From contig CAMPET010000017.1 in NCBI GenBank assembly GCA_946803715.1, forward strand, positions 290,403 to 333,881: a DNA stretch of 43,479 nt, written 5' to 3'. A program made the position numbers and the translations under genes. The notes beneath the pieces were generated by a model that saw only the letters and a list, made by a program, of their open reading frames with translations, searched no databases and was not told the DNA's origin. This document shows positions 1 to 11,553 of the stretch, one piece after another (within the stretch, counting starts at the first letter, position 1; each line of letters starts with the position of its first letter). Source of the stretch: Beroe ovata (taxonomy: Eukaryota > Ctenophora > Nuda > Beroida > Beroidae).

Positions 1-813
1 TGTGTGTGTGTGTGCATTTTTCGTGCATTTTCAGCATTCATTCTTCATCCTTATCCCGAGTTATTGCTCTATTTAATATGCAATGTTGAACAACTCAGAG
101 TTGCCATCTACTATTTGAAATTTTAGAACTCCCCATTTCAGTGATCCTGAGGCACTAGCACGAGCATTGAACATGAACGCTGGAGACATGAGCTGATCAT
201 TGAAATCAGCTGAGAGAAGAGACTGGAATTTTATCAGATTTATAAACGTGCCATGGATTGATTTGCTAACTTAAAATGTGTTAAGTTTGTCTTCGATCCT
301 TGACATTTTTTCCCCGAAATAACTCTGGAGCTAACGATTTTATACTCTGAATTAGGAACTGTTTTCCACAAATTAAATTGAGATAATCCAAAGATAAATT
401 TTCTCTTTCTACAATGCGTCAATGCAAAGTCCTTGCAAAATATGTTGGATTGAGTAACGATTGTTAATTTATACTTTTGCAACAGCTAGAATTTAGCCTC
501 AAGAAGATATGAGTGTTATTTGGAATTAAATCTATAGTTAAATCTCCCACCATTTGAATGTGTTAGTGCGTGACGCGCGAAATGATATCTCATCATCTGA
601 CAAACTTCGCGTGCTACGAAAACAACACGAAAATAACGTCATGAAGCCCATGGAATGTCAGCTGGTGTACACGAATGTATCAACATTACACATTCCGTAT
701 TGAAAATAATGTTTTGACCTGGATCATTTCAATTAATAAGGTCAGAGAAATAAATGAGTTTTGGACAGGGAAATGTATGAGGTAATTTCCTGATTTAGTT
801 CGACGTTTCCTTG

Positions 814-883
814 ATTCAACCATACCAATTCAACCATACCAATTCAACCATACCAATTCAACCATACCAATTCAACCATACCA
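814..883. repeat. 14-bp tandem repeat, 5 copies
   Basis: The unit ATTCAACCATACCA is repeated five times head to tail without visible mismatches. The array is bracketed by two near-identical words, CCTTGATTCAACCATACCA (809) and CCTTGATTCAATCATACCA (887), suggesting expansion from one flanking unit. Confidence 0.9.
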
Positions 884-2068
884 ATTCCTTGATTCAATCA
901 TACCAGGAATGAACGCACCTGTAATTGATCATTATGAAGTCATTATTGTAGAGGGACACTACTGGTAGAGGGCACGATGATTAATTCCGGAAATGGCAGG
1001 GATTGCGGAAGAGAGTTGCGTAAAACGTACTTTGCCGCTCGGACATGTCTGATTAAGCATCATAGCCGTTAACCTACATTTTGTTAAACATATGATGTGT
1101 GATATAGGTATGCAAATGTATGAGAAAGAGGGAATGTACTACTACAGACAGGTCGGTATATATATTGACTTTGAGTAGCTAAATCTGATACGGGGTATCT
1201 GATCCACAAACGACACCCTTCCCACATTTCACGAAAAGTCACACTGTCCGATTTTGTCATGGGTTTTAATAACTCAAATTGCCAATAATAAGGTCTAATT
1301 AAAATTGAATATAATGTGCACAAACCATAACTGTACAATGTATAAATTGCAGACAAACATTCCTCATCATTTATATCCTAAAATTTCATCGGAACAAATT
1401 ATCCACACAAATAGTAAGTTTGAAGACATCATTTTCGATTTGGATCCAAGTATTCTAAGTAATAAATTTTTTGTTTTCGAAATGTCATCTAAAATACTAT
1501 TCTTTGCCGTCTGATCAGTAATCCAATCGAAACAAATAAGAAATATCAAAGGTCAGATTAAGCCATGTTTAGGAAGGAGTCGATTCAAAAACGGAATAAA
1601 TTCTCCCAACTTCCTTTTTTTTCTGTATTCGTCATAAGGCAAATCAACGAAAACTCAATCATTGAAGAATTAAATCACATGCTGGATAAATTCACTAGTC
1701 AGTTGACTGGATTGGCGTTGCTATGGCAACCAACATTGCTTTAAAGTTGCTTTAGCAACCGTTGTTCCCGCTTAGGAATGATGTATCTTTCATCTTGATC
1801 TGTGTGACAGTTTCTGTCAATATTCCATCACTCCTCGTTAATTCTTCTCCTATTTCGTACTGAAAACAGTTACTCAGTTAGCGTCAAGACGAAAATTGTC
1901 AAGGTGAACCTTGTAAAAAATGAGAAAAGTGTTAGGAAATAGTTTCAAGGAAGGTGCTGCTGAAAATGAGGCGTCGAAAGAGTGGTGTCAAGGCCCACGG
2001 GAATGATGTCAGTTACACACAGGTGTTAGTGAACTAATATCAGAAAAAACAATTCGGTGTCAATCCTC

Positions 2069-2090
2069 TATACCTCTACTTCGAGGTATA
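2069..2090. repeat. Short hairpin beside a duplicated MOB1 tail
   Basis: TATACCTC and GAGGTATA form an 8-bp stem with a short loop. The central words TACCTCTACTTCGAGG and CAATTCGGTG recur at 2209-2239, where TACCTCTACTTCGAGG overlaps the last codons and stop of MOB1. The 3' end of the gene has therefore been partly duplicated about 150 bp downstream of its stop. Confidence 0.6.
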
Positions 2091-2228
2091 GAGCGATGAG
2101 GCGTCAAGGAAGAGGGTGCCAGGTGAGCTCAATAACACAGGTGTTAGTGTATCAGTTGTGGTGTCAATCGATGAAGTGTCAACAGGTGTTAGAAGTAAGT
2201 GTAAGGATCAATTCGGTGTTCCGTACCT

Positions 2229-4530
2229 CTACTTCGAGGAGTCATCCTTGTTTGTGAGCTTGGCAATGAGATCTTTGAGCGGTGCAAATTGTTTCTCCTC
2301 GATGAGGTTAAACTCGTAGCAAAAGTAGACAAAGTGTTTGAGGGAGGTGTTCAGATGTGGTTCTTCACCTAGCTCTGAGAAAGAGTGGAGTTCATGGTTA
2401 CTATGACAACGTTACCAATTACCATGGCCGATAATTGAATAATCGGAGTTCTATTTGTAACAAGGTATCATTGTATATTGTGGCGATTACATGATTTCTA
2501 CTGGGTAGATTGCCATTGCTGAAAGCGTCATTGTGAATCGCTGGCGAAATGAATATATGCAAGAATCAAGAACGGATTCAGAGAGTCATTCAGAAATGCT
2601 CCTTTCTTAATTCACCTAGGTTGGACCCACCTATGATGATCGAAAAGTGGCAATGATAGATGTGGGCATACACGCGGAACAGCTTCTTGAGGATGTTCTT
2701 GCAGATTGACATGAAATTCTGAAAGTAGGAAGCTAGTTTTTCCCTGAATCACAAGTGGAATTTGACTTCGACGAAAACTTCACTTTCGATATTCAACTCC
2801 CACGTATTGGTTTTACAGGATTAAGTCATCGATAATTATTTTGTATATTCCAATATTCGACAACGGGAATTTATTATGTTGACAAGCCAGATTATCAACG
2901 GACAAAATCTCACCGAAACATTACGAAAGCTGTACATAATCACTACACTATTATAGATCCAGTACTATTGGCTGACTACAGCTGAGTACACAGTATCTTT
3001 CAGTTGTATTTTTACCATCTGTCATAAGGGTTTCCAAGTGGTAATAATATTATATTGTTGGGTCACGTGATTGAAATCTGAGCTGTGATTGGTCGCATTT
3101 GTAAGAGTTTAGTGACGCAGCTGGTTTAAGTAATTTGACATTTTCCTTGACAGTATGGAAAAAAGTTAAGAATACACACCCTATAATTAACAAGAACATT
3201 CTTGATTTATTAAAAGTAAAATATATGATTCATCAAACCACCTGGTATCAACTTGTCTATAGAAGCATAAGAAAGAACAAACACAGAAGCATGAAAACAG
3301 ACAGGACTTTCTTACCTTCGGAAAGGCCACCCCAACTTTATCAGGGAACACTTTTTCGTCCTCGAGCTGATCTTGAACCCAGGTCATTAGGAGATCAATG
3401 TACTGAAAATGTACGTGTCAGAAATTATCAAGTAGCGATGATTATAATATTGGAACATGTGAGTCTAATGTAATACCTATATTTCACAAGGGCCCACATG
3501 AATTGTACCACATGGTACACTACAGAGTATGGCGGGATACACCTATTCAGTATCCAGATCATTTTTAATGGCTATTATTCTCAATTAGTGTTTACCTAAG
3601 TTTAAAATATAGCAACATTTACTGAAGCCCCAATAGCACCGTGATTTGATATCAAGTCCATGTCATAATTTAGTACCTTTGGAGCAGAGCATTGGATTGG
3701 TTTGGATGTTCCATCAGACCAATGATATTCATACTTTGGTCCAGCAGTCATTGAACAACAAGACTCATTGGTGCAGTAATCTTGAATTGTACCATAGAGC
3801 ATGCTGAAATGAAAAAACAATGATAATTTGCAGATTGATGTCTCAAAAGAATCTTTCTTCTATGAATATCTCTTTTGGCAAAGTAAGGATTTTTTGAGAA
3901 GTTTGATTTCATTTCTTGTAAGATTTCATCTATCTCTCCTTACTTGATCTGGTTGTAGAAATCAACAGTGTTCACAGCAACCCATTCACACAGATCCTCT
4001 CCATCTGGCAGCTTCACAGCAAGTCCAAGATTTCCAGAACCTGAAATCAACAAATTATTCTTAAGGAGTACATCATCTGCTCCTTTTTGTGAGCTCTACA
4101 GAAAACTCTTGACTACAACATGCCTTGAATGAGAATAATTGACTATAGATTCACAGTTAAATGAATTAACTGAAATAGTGTAACGAAATGTTAAAAAAAT
4201 GCCCTCAAATCTGGTACATACTGTAAATTTGAAATCGAAAGTTTATATTCAATTCTGAAACCCAATTAAGTTTATGTCCTGCTTTATCTTAGGTATATTA
4301 TTCTCAATCAGATAATCTAGATGTACGAAAGTATATCAATAACCCTCTTCTAAGTCCTTAATGATTGCTTTTGACCAACTTCTGTAGTCTGTACCCCTCA
4401 GCTGTAGGGAAATGACATACTCACCTAAAGTGGCTTCAGCATAATCTTTCAAATGCTGAGCTCCATCAGGAAGATTCTTCTTAGGCTTGAATGTTTTCTG
4501 GTATGATGACTTTCCAAATAAGAAGTTCAT
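2229..4530 (-). CDS. MOB1: MOB kinase activator 1 (MOB1), complete
   Basis: Six coding exons: 4530-4425, 4040-3944, 3803-3677, 3402-3316, 2718-2631, 2374-2229. All junctions are GT-AG with consistent phase, giving 216 residues, the length of human MOB1A. MOB1 binds and activates LATS/NDR kinases in the Hippo pathway. The start MNFLFGKSS fits the family N terminus. The zinc site is intact: C78 and C83 (CTNESC), H158 and H163 (HIYHCH). Other family landmarks are [30 protein letters not shown] and the C-terminal [13 protein letters not shown]. An acceptor-like ACCTACAG lies 2 nt before the ATG, so a 5' leader exon or spliced leader is likely. It is divergent to EFHB. Family assignment is very secure; exon edges are by eye. 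Confidence 0.95.
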
Positions 4531-5826
4531 TACTGTAGGTGGGCAAATAGGTAAGTAAAATTTGGATTACTAAGTCCAATCATGATTGTGCTTCAGGTGA
4601 TTGAACATTGTAGACAGTGATACAAAGTCCATTGAATCAAACCCACAAATCTACTGACAGTTTCAAGACATAGTCTCTTCTTCACTCTTCAGGATCTCCA
4701 CAAAGTGTGGCCCTCGCTTCTCAAATTAGATTGTAATAAGTAGTGTTGATAAGTTACCTACCTCAGTAACACAATCATGATTGTGTAACTGATACTCAAA
4801 AGTGACTTAAAATGTAATTCGCATAGCCGCCTATGTGTAATTAGAGTGACTGCAATTGAGACCAGAAAGTCAGTTGATGAACAAATGCAAATTGCAAAAT
4901 AAACATTAAACACTAGATGCAAAATAGATAAATACAAAACAAATTAATGCAAAATTAATAAATGCAAAATTGGCCTCTGTACATATTGATGATTGATGAA
5001 TATGCGCGGCGCGCGCTTTTTCTAATTGACCAAAAGTTATCATGATTATGCTGTAATTATTGAGAAAACAAGAACTAATCTTATACAATTGCAATCAACT
5101 TTTGATAAATTATTAATCATTCTTGATATTTTAAAATTTATTATTCATTATTGTTCCCGCGCTGCGTGACCGGGACCCAAATACTCCGCGCGCGCTGCGC
5201 GTCTCCGTGGTTTCTACGACTTTTCAGTTTTCAGTTTACTGAGTAGAACAGGCCCGGGGCGCGCAACGTGTACACTTGTAGGATTTTACCCTACCGTCGG
5301 TGCGCGCGATTTTCAATCCCGCCAGCAAGGGTAGGGTGAAATCCTACAACGTGTACACATTTATTATGCAGAGCGTCACGCCGCGCGCGCTGTACAGATT
5401 CATGAGTCAATATTTTTATCGAATTACAGGAATGCATGCGGAGTGAACATTTGTTGTTTGAGGCTTTAGCATGTAGCAAGATCAAAGATTTATGCAATTT
5501 GCGAAATGCTAATTAGTAATTGGGCGGTCGTGAGCTCAAGTTATCATAATTTTGTTGATAATGTGGTAGTTAGTCCATTGTCATAAGGTTCACTTCATGT
5601 CAGACATTTTATTTTATTGAATTCCTTACTTCATTACTTCATTAGTTAAGTTGCCTATTTTAATCTTAAATTTATTATCTAGTAGTTAGTAGTTATAGTT
5701 ACTACTAACTAGTTGCTCATATTTGGTTACTTTCACGATAGTTACCGTCACCTTTAAGGCTCCTCGACAGTTAATCCAAAATTATTTCACGTCCAAATGC
5801 AATACTCATGTCTACTCTTTCCAGCC
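4531..5826. promoter_or_regulatory. Divergent MOB1/EFHB spacer with CpG-rich core
   Basis: MOB1 (minus) and EFHB (plus) point away from this spacer, so both promoters probably lie in it. Much of it is AT-rich, but 5008-5030 and about 5155-5400 are strikingly rich in CpG and GCGCGC words. No coding exon was seen. Promoter function is inferred from position and composition only. Confidence 0.45.
5264..5358. repeat. Inverted repeat nested in a direct repeat
   Basis: Arms 5277-5295 and 5330-5348 are inverted copies (TGTAGGATTTTACCCTACC against its complement, one mismatch). The word CAACGTGTACAC occurs directly repeated at 5264-5275 and 5347-5358. The arrangement resembles a short foldback element with flanking duplication, placed inside the CpG-rich spacer. 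Confidence 0.75.
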
Positions 5827-7637
5827 ATGCTAGCCAACGAAGGCAAATTCCGAGATCGAAACCCAGACATATCTGCCGCCGGTAAACTGACGGCAGGCGG
5901 AGATCATACTACAGACTGCATCGTCATGAACACTCCTAACATCCCACACGAAACAATCCAGAGTATGTGGGCAAAGTCATATCCAGCTCCCGGCGAAAAA
6001 CGAACATATGTCGGAAAGTACGCGAATCCAGAGGTTCTTGCAGAGATGCGACACGGAATAGAGACAAGATCATCGGAAAATGCGTGTAAATTGGTGAATC
6101 CAGCCCCTCAGACCTTCTTCTTGCAACAGCTCAACAACAGGAAGGAACAAGTTTACGACAGCAAAAACAAGAAGCCCCTTGGCGAGAGTCCGGATCAGAG
6201 CGGAAAGTTTGCCGAGGGAGTTTCCATTTTGGACACGTTTGGGATCAAGACAGAAAAAAGTGTGCCGGCAGGATTGGTTGTTAACCCCAAGATATCACGA
6301 GCTGAAGTTCAGAATAAAGCAGACGAAGGTAAGTCATGGCGTAGGCTGATCATCAATGCTTATAGTTAGATTTTTAGATGATTCTGCCATCGATTTTCTC
6401 ACTTTTCCACTCACCAATCAACTCACCTACTTCGAGTTATCATCATTTTTACCAGTTCTGCTACGTTCTTATCATTTTTCTCACATCAGGTATCGAACTC
6501 TACAAGAAGTCTCACCAATATTCCCATGTCGGTGAACAGAAGGACCTAAACTACAACTGGTCACGGGTCAAGAAGAGCGACGTTTTCGGAGTGGAAACAC
6601 CTCACAGCAACGACGGATCTCACGTCAAGAACTGTCTCCTGTGGACAGACGACCCGAGGAACGCCAAAACTCAAACCCTCGTATCGAAACGTCTCGATGA
6701 TTTCAAGGAACGAACACAACCTAAGCTGGGCGAAGTCCATGATCCGATCAAAGATTCGATGAAAATTGCAACAGATCATACGTTCGGTGTAATGATAACT
6801 CCCGATGAGTACGGAGCTGGCGATCTCATACACCATCGGGAAGCGAATTGCTATCTCAGAGCGCGGGATAGGGAAAGAGGATCGGTGGCGGCTATCCGGG
6901 ACCACCTGAAAAAGTCAAACTACCACAATTTCGATGATTTGAATTCGGCGTTTTCCAGCTACGATGTGAACAAGTCAGGGAAGATAGAAGCAGAGGATTT
7001 GATGAGAGTTTGCAAGAGTTTCCACCTGCCTGTTGATGATTACCTCCTGAACAATTTGATTTCGTACTGTGACTCCACGGGAAATGGGAGTATTGACTAT
7101 ATTGACTTCTGCAAGTTTCTCAACTGGAAGTACGATGTGCCCACGGAGAACCTCGAGAAGCTGACGGTCAAGGACGATAAAACGGGACAGGAGGAAGAGG
7201 AAACGTCTCGAATCCGACAGATTGACGGGAATCTGGGCGAACACCAAACATCGTCCTCGGTGATAAACGCGATCGCCGGCCAGACTCCGACGCATGATTT
7301 CCGGAGTTTCGGAGTTCCGACAATACGGAGCGATCTGCCCGCTCCGCGGATCAAACGAGTCGGCGATCACACGAACTATGGCGAACAAAGCGACGTTTAC
7401 GGTCTCGTAAATCCGTCGATCTACACTTCTTACGGACTTATGGAAAAAGATTTCTTCCTCGTGCGATCGAAAGATGACATAAAATCTGTGTTTGCTGCGA
7501 TGAAATTGGGTTTGAGTGATGAGGAGTTTGATATGGTTTATGGGAAAGCGGCAGATTTGAATGAAGAGGGTGGCGTGAGTGTTGATTCATTCCTTCACAC
7601 CCTGAAGACTCACCAGGCGGCTCAAGCGGCATCGTGA
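5827..7637 (+). CDS. EFHB: EF-hand domain family member B (EFHB/CFAP21)
   Basis: Two coding exons, 5827-6328 and 6490-7637, phase 1 junction, 549 residues. EFHB is a calcium-binding protein of ciliary axonemes (microtubule inner protein CFAP21), so the organism has motile cilia. Two adjacent EF-hand loops are visible near residues 326 (DVNKSGKIEAED) and 362 (DSTGNGSIDYID). Both have Asp at loop position 12, where Glu is usual. The C-terminal block FGVPTIRSDLPAPRIKRV, then TNYG and the MEKDFF and RSK motifs are typical of EFHB. The protein is shorter than human EFHB, lacking its long N-terminal part. I chose ATG 5827 because CTCTTTCCAG, a strong acceptor, ends 2 nt before it; an in-frame ATG at 5797 lies within that tract and is probably intronic. 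Confidence 0.9.
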
Positions 7638-8557
7638 AAAATATCATTGTGGTTGTTTTATTATGAAGTGTGTGTGTAGTCTTTCATGTGTACAGTCTAC
7701 ACTGTACAGTCAATAGTATATAGCGGTATTTGCATAGTGCATAGAGTACACTGTACAGTGTATACGATTGTAATATAATGTCATTATTCGTGTATATCAA
7801 GGACATGTGACTCATCTTAAATGTACTGAGCAAGAGATGGAGAGTTTTGCTCAATTATTGAGCTCAATAATATGTTGTAGTAACCATTACTTTGATTCAT
7901 CATGATCCATTTATATTTCAGAGACAAACTCATTTATTAATGACCTATGATAGAACCTTCTATAATTTCCTGGATTCTATTTCTTCCTGGATGAATTTTC
8001 TCATTATTTTATTGGGAAAAAGTTTTCTGGCCCACGATTTCAACTTAACCATGACACAAAGACTTTACTTTCAGCTGGCTGTATTATATTCACAAACTGT
8101 TAATCCTATTGTTAATTGACTATCTAACATAATTGTTATCATCACCGACTTATTACCTGTATTGATGATGATTCATCACCTAAAGGTTTACGATTTCGTT
8201 TCAATGCTCAAGCGAGTTTCGACACGAGAGTTTTTTTTGAAATTTCTTAACCTCACGCACGTTGCCGTCATGTGCAGAGCTTGGAAATTGTTGTCTGTGT
8301 GATTTACAGTGCGCATTGATTGTCAAGCACGTTTTCTTTTAACTCCACGATTTTTTATAAAGATCTCAAGTAGCGTGCTAGTTGGAACTACACTTTTCGA
8401 ATTTACAATTGGCAGTCTTCCAGCATTTGATTAACTACAAAATAACAACTCCCACTATTATATATCAGGTATGGGAATATGATCATACTAAGTATATGGT
8501 TCTGATGGGTTGCTAAGAGAGAAGAGGTTGCTGTAACATTGTTGCTAGGAGGTTGCT
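7638..8557. other. EFHB-RBJ spacer
   Basis: No gene is supported. The left part has a perfect 16-bp palindrome, TACACTGTACAGTGTA (7747-7762), with related half-sites around 7690-7710. ORF 7892-8119 (75 codons) has no family resemblance or splice context. Confidence 0.55.
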
Positions 8558-9859
8558 ATGGGGAGAACTCGTGGCCACCTCCCATTCGACCCGACTGACT
8601 CAATATCCGATATCACTTGGGTCAAGATTGTAGGTAGGTATTTTGTTACATTGAGATGTCATGTGATATAGAGGGACATAATTGCAGCAAACATTCATTC
8701 ATTTTGGCACAAAGCGTGGTTCATCAGTCACACTTTGACCTAACAACATCTATTCTCACACTTGTTGACAGTTGAGACCTATTTCTATTTTCAACGCCTA
8801 TCAACCTGTTAACACCTATTTTGACAACTGTTGACACCCCAGCTTGACCTGTTGACACCCCAGAACTCAGGTCTGGGAGATAGTGGGGTGGGTAAAACCT
8901 GTCTCGTGAAGCGGTTCTGCGAGGAGAAGTTCACACCCAAGTTTCACCCAACTGTCGGCATTGATTATGGGTTCAAGATTCATTCTGTCAATAATACGGA
9001 TGTCAGGGTTCACTTCTGGGATATGGCAGGTATGCGTGGACAGAGGACATTCATTCCTTCAGACCCTAACAGCTATAGTCGTGATATACTTGCCTTGTTT
9101 CAATTTCTAAGATTTATCATCACGGTCAACATTGTTCTCCTCTCTTTTCCTGTACAAACACTTGACTCAACCCCCCTTTTCACACTCATTTCCAACACAC
9201 ATGTAACCACAGGAAAGGCCGAGTATTACGATGTTCGTAACGAGCTGTATAACCAGACACAGGCGGTTATGCTGGTTTATGACGTCACTAACCGAACCTC
9301 CTTCCAAAGTCTGGAATCGTGGAATAGGGAGTGTTCACGATGTACGGCCGATACGCCTGTCGTCACTGTCGTAGTGGCTAACAAGGTATCCTGAAACGGG
9401 GGGATTCATGCTTCCACGATTCAAAATATGATAATTGTTGCAATTGTTGCTAGGTTCGGATGTTCGTTTTTACATAAGGAGGCCTTAACAATTCTAATTA
9501 AATTCTGAGCCACTGGGCTTCCCGGCTTCAATACATTATGGGCCCTCTCCTCACCTTAACTACATCCTTAGATAGATCATTCTATTCAAAGATGAAGGAG
9601 ATCAGAAGGGACCCAAATTCATTTCGACCCTCTTATGTGGCCCCGATCAGTGGTCACTTCATGACTCATTCATCAATCCCTGACCCCACAGGTTGACCTG
9701 GACGTTGAACGGGCTGTGACTCGCGAAGAGGGTGAAAAGTGGGCAAAATCCCACAAACTACAATACTGGGAAACATCTGCCGCAACGGGCTCTGGGGTCT
9801 ACGACACGTTTCATACGATCCTCGGTGATGTGTTACAGTCGATTCAGTCAGCACAGTGA
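8558..9859 (+). CDS. RBJ/DNAJC27-like small GTPase lacking a J domain
   Basis: Four exons: 8558-8633, 8871-9029, 9213-9385, 9692-9859; phases agree, 191 residues. It is a Ras-superfamily GTPase with G1 GDSGVGKT, G3 WDMAG, G4 NKVD and G5 TSA. GIDYG and EYYDVRNELYNQTQAVMLVYDV closely recall RBJ (DNAJC27), where the usual DTAGQ is also altered; here Gln is replaced (DMAGK), so GTP hydrolysis may be slow. The protein stops at SIQSAQ straight after the GTPase fold: there is no J domain and no C-terminal prenylation cysteine. ATG 8558 is the first Met after an in-frame TAG; GTTGCTAG ends 9 nt upstream. RBJ family is the best fit; another divergent Rab-like protein is the alternative. Confidence 0.85.
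8831..8866. repeat. CTGTTGACACCCCAG repeat in RBJ intron 1
   Basis: CTGTTGACACCCCAG appears twice within 36 bp beside the intron 1 acceptor, with looser relatives (CTGTTAACACC, CTGTTGACAACTG) just upstream. The core TTGACACC is the complement of GGTGTCAA, which also clusters at 1980-2180 and 25450-25660. Confidence 0.6.
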
Positions 9860-10634
9860 AAGATGGAGGTGAGAGGAATTGATTTGGTTGTCGGGGTTTT
9901 TCTGCCACTGTGCCCACATTGTCAGAAAGGGTGAATTTTCAAGCTCTACACTTAAATCTCACTCCTACACACCAAGAGGATTTTAAATGGATGTGAATAA
10001 GCACAGATCTACCGCCTTCATGCGTGCTAAAATACTCAATCAAATGTTTAAAATCATTCGCTATGCATTGCTTGGTATCTCCAAAACTTTAAAGATTACC
10101 GGTCTTTGTTCCGTTCATATTTTGATGGGGCATATGCAGACGGCATGATTATCATTTGAGCCATAAAATAGTTTGTGCTCATGCCAGAAGAGAAATGTCA
10201 TAACATTTCAATTCGGAAGTGGACTTTAGAATCACATTGAGTTCGCACGCTTTGTCGCTGTATATTTGGTTGCCTCTGGTAACATAATGGGGCAGTCACA
10301 CGTATGAATTTAAGCTAGCGTCGCGCGCGAAACAATTTTCATGTTGCTTGTTTGAGAAACTACAAACTTTGAGCAGCTAGTGTATCATGCGCGCGCGTGA
10401 TTTTGCGATGCGCGGCTGTGACTTAACTTCGTCGAGATTGACCGAATCGAGGTTTTCTTGCACCTAATTAATTCTGCAGAGAATTGCTCAATGGTCAGGA
10501 TTCTTAGTTCTTTTTGAAATCTAAAACTGGATTCAAGAGCAATTGCTCGAAGAATGACAAAAACAAAATCAATACAAATACTTCTCTATAGTTCGACGAA
10601 AACATCCGGCAAGAAAATTATGGAAATTCAAAAC
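9860..10634. other. Convergent spacer between RBJ-like and membrane-protein genes
   Basis: The 3' ends of two convergent genes meet here. No coding exon is seen. Two GCGCGCG-rich patches at about 10318-10332 and 10388-10400 stand out from AT-rich surroundings. Confidence 0.5.
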
Positions 10635-11553
10635 TCATGCGGTAAATTTAGTGATATTCCTTTTCCTCAAACGCTCTGACTTCCTTGTCTTTTCATTAAT
10701 TGAACTCTCTGATTTACTAAGGTTATTCTTTAAAACGCCCCTATTTGTGCAATTCTGTGTAGTCTTTAGCAACCATTCACTGCTCTTCATCAAATTGTCA
10801 CTGCTTCTCAGTAAATTTTCACTGCACCTTAAAATGTCACTGCCGTCTAGTGACGATGTGCTGCCTAGTCTCGTCTCTTCTTCCAAATCGTCATGGACAC
10901 AACAATACGAATTATTGCTGTTCGTGGCAAGAATAGGAATATTTTCCGGGACAAACTTTTCCGAATCGCGTCCAATTTTTTCGCTGAGTTCTGATAATAT
11001 GAAAGTGTTGAATGTGGTGTCCTCAAACTCACGCGTTATTTCCAAATCACGCGTGATATTTGCGTGAGTTATCGCGTTATCGGTGAGAGACGAAGATGTA
11101 GAATCCGTGACGACGACTGTGTCTATCATGTCCAGGATTAGATTTTGTAGGCGGAGCATTTCTTTCTGGAGAACCTCGTTTTCTTTCTGAAAGAGAATAA
11201 AACAAAGGTTAATGATGTGTCATATGTCAAGATCGGTAGAAGATGCTATGGTTATCGGAACGAAAGGCCCAAGGGTTTTGAATTTTCTTGAATTTGAAGA
11301 ATCTGAGGACCATTTTTTGGAAGTTGAACAATTTCTCTCTCCCCTCCGCAATCTTCACCTCGATTTCGGTGATTTTCCGCTTGAAAACCAGCAAAACTGT
11401 CGACACCCCGAGAAAAGTTACTGTCATGATAAACGCAACTATGACGACAGCGGCGTTTGACAGGTGTGGACAGGCATCGGGATAGAAAAATTCCATAAGA
11501 AACGCGAGAAATGTCGAAAGTGCGTCCATTTTTTGATTCCGTTTCGTTTGCAC
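10635..11553 (-). CDS. Unrecognised single-pass membrane protein with heptad repeats
   Basis: I do not recognise this gene. Two exons are proposed: 11553-11359 and 11186-10635, joined GAG|GTGAAG to TCTCTTTCAG in phase 0, 248 residues. A start at Met9 (11529) is also possible. Residues 34-57 are a strongly hydrophobic membrane helix ending in KRK, so the larger C-terminal part is probably cytoplasmic. The junction creates a continuous heptad-like stretch (ITEIE then KENEVLQKEMLRLQNL), which supports the splice. The long tail is acidic and Ser/Thr/Asn-rich. It contains four degenerate 7-residue repeats (10752-10835: ILRCSEN, LLRSSDN, LMKSSEW, LLKTTQN) and a basic end. An acceptor-like CGATTCTAG lies upstream of the ATG. 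Confidence 0.55.
10752..10835 (-). repeat. Four 21-bp coding tandem repeats
   Basis: Four diverged 21-bp units encode successive heptads of pattern L-hydrophobic-K/R-S/T-S/T-x-N/W inside the membrane-protein gene. Phase is preserved, as expected for in-frame repeat expansion. Confidence 0.7.

Larger units (their letters stand above)
1..2228. other. Intergenic region 3' of MOB1
   Basis: No coding region is supported here. The stretch opens in a (TG)n tract, holds a 14-bp tandem repeat (814-883), and near 1980-2210 carries several GGTGTCAA-like words. A short hairpin at about 2069-2090 sits just beyond the MOB1 stop. The short ORFs lack splice or family support. Confidence 0.6.

Noticed and set aside
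5797-5826. ATG 5797 as the EFHB start
   Set aside because: The sequence between 5797 and 5824 is a pyrimidine-rich acceptor tract ending in CAG, 2 nt before the more likely ATG 5827.
6561-7388. Minus-strand ORFs within EFHB
   Set aside because: Shadows of the plus-strand EFHB exon 2, whose protein sequence is clearly conserved.
8831-9394. Single 187-codon ORF as the GTPase gene
   Set aside because: It reads through two introns with proper GT-AG ends; removing them restores an uninterrupted GTPase fold and adds the true first exon.
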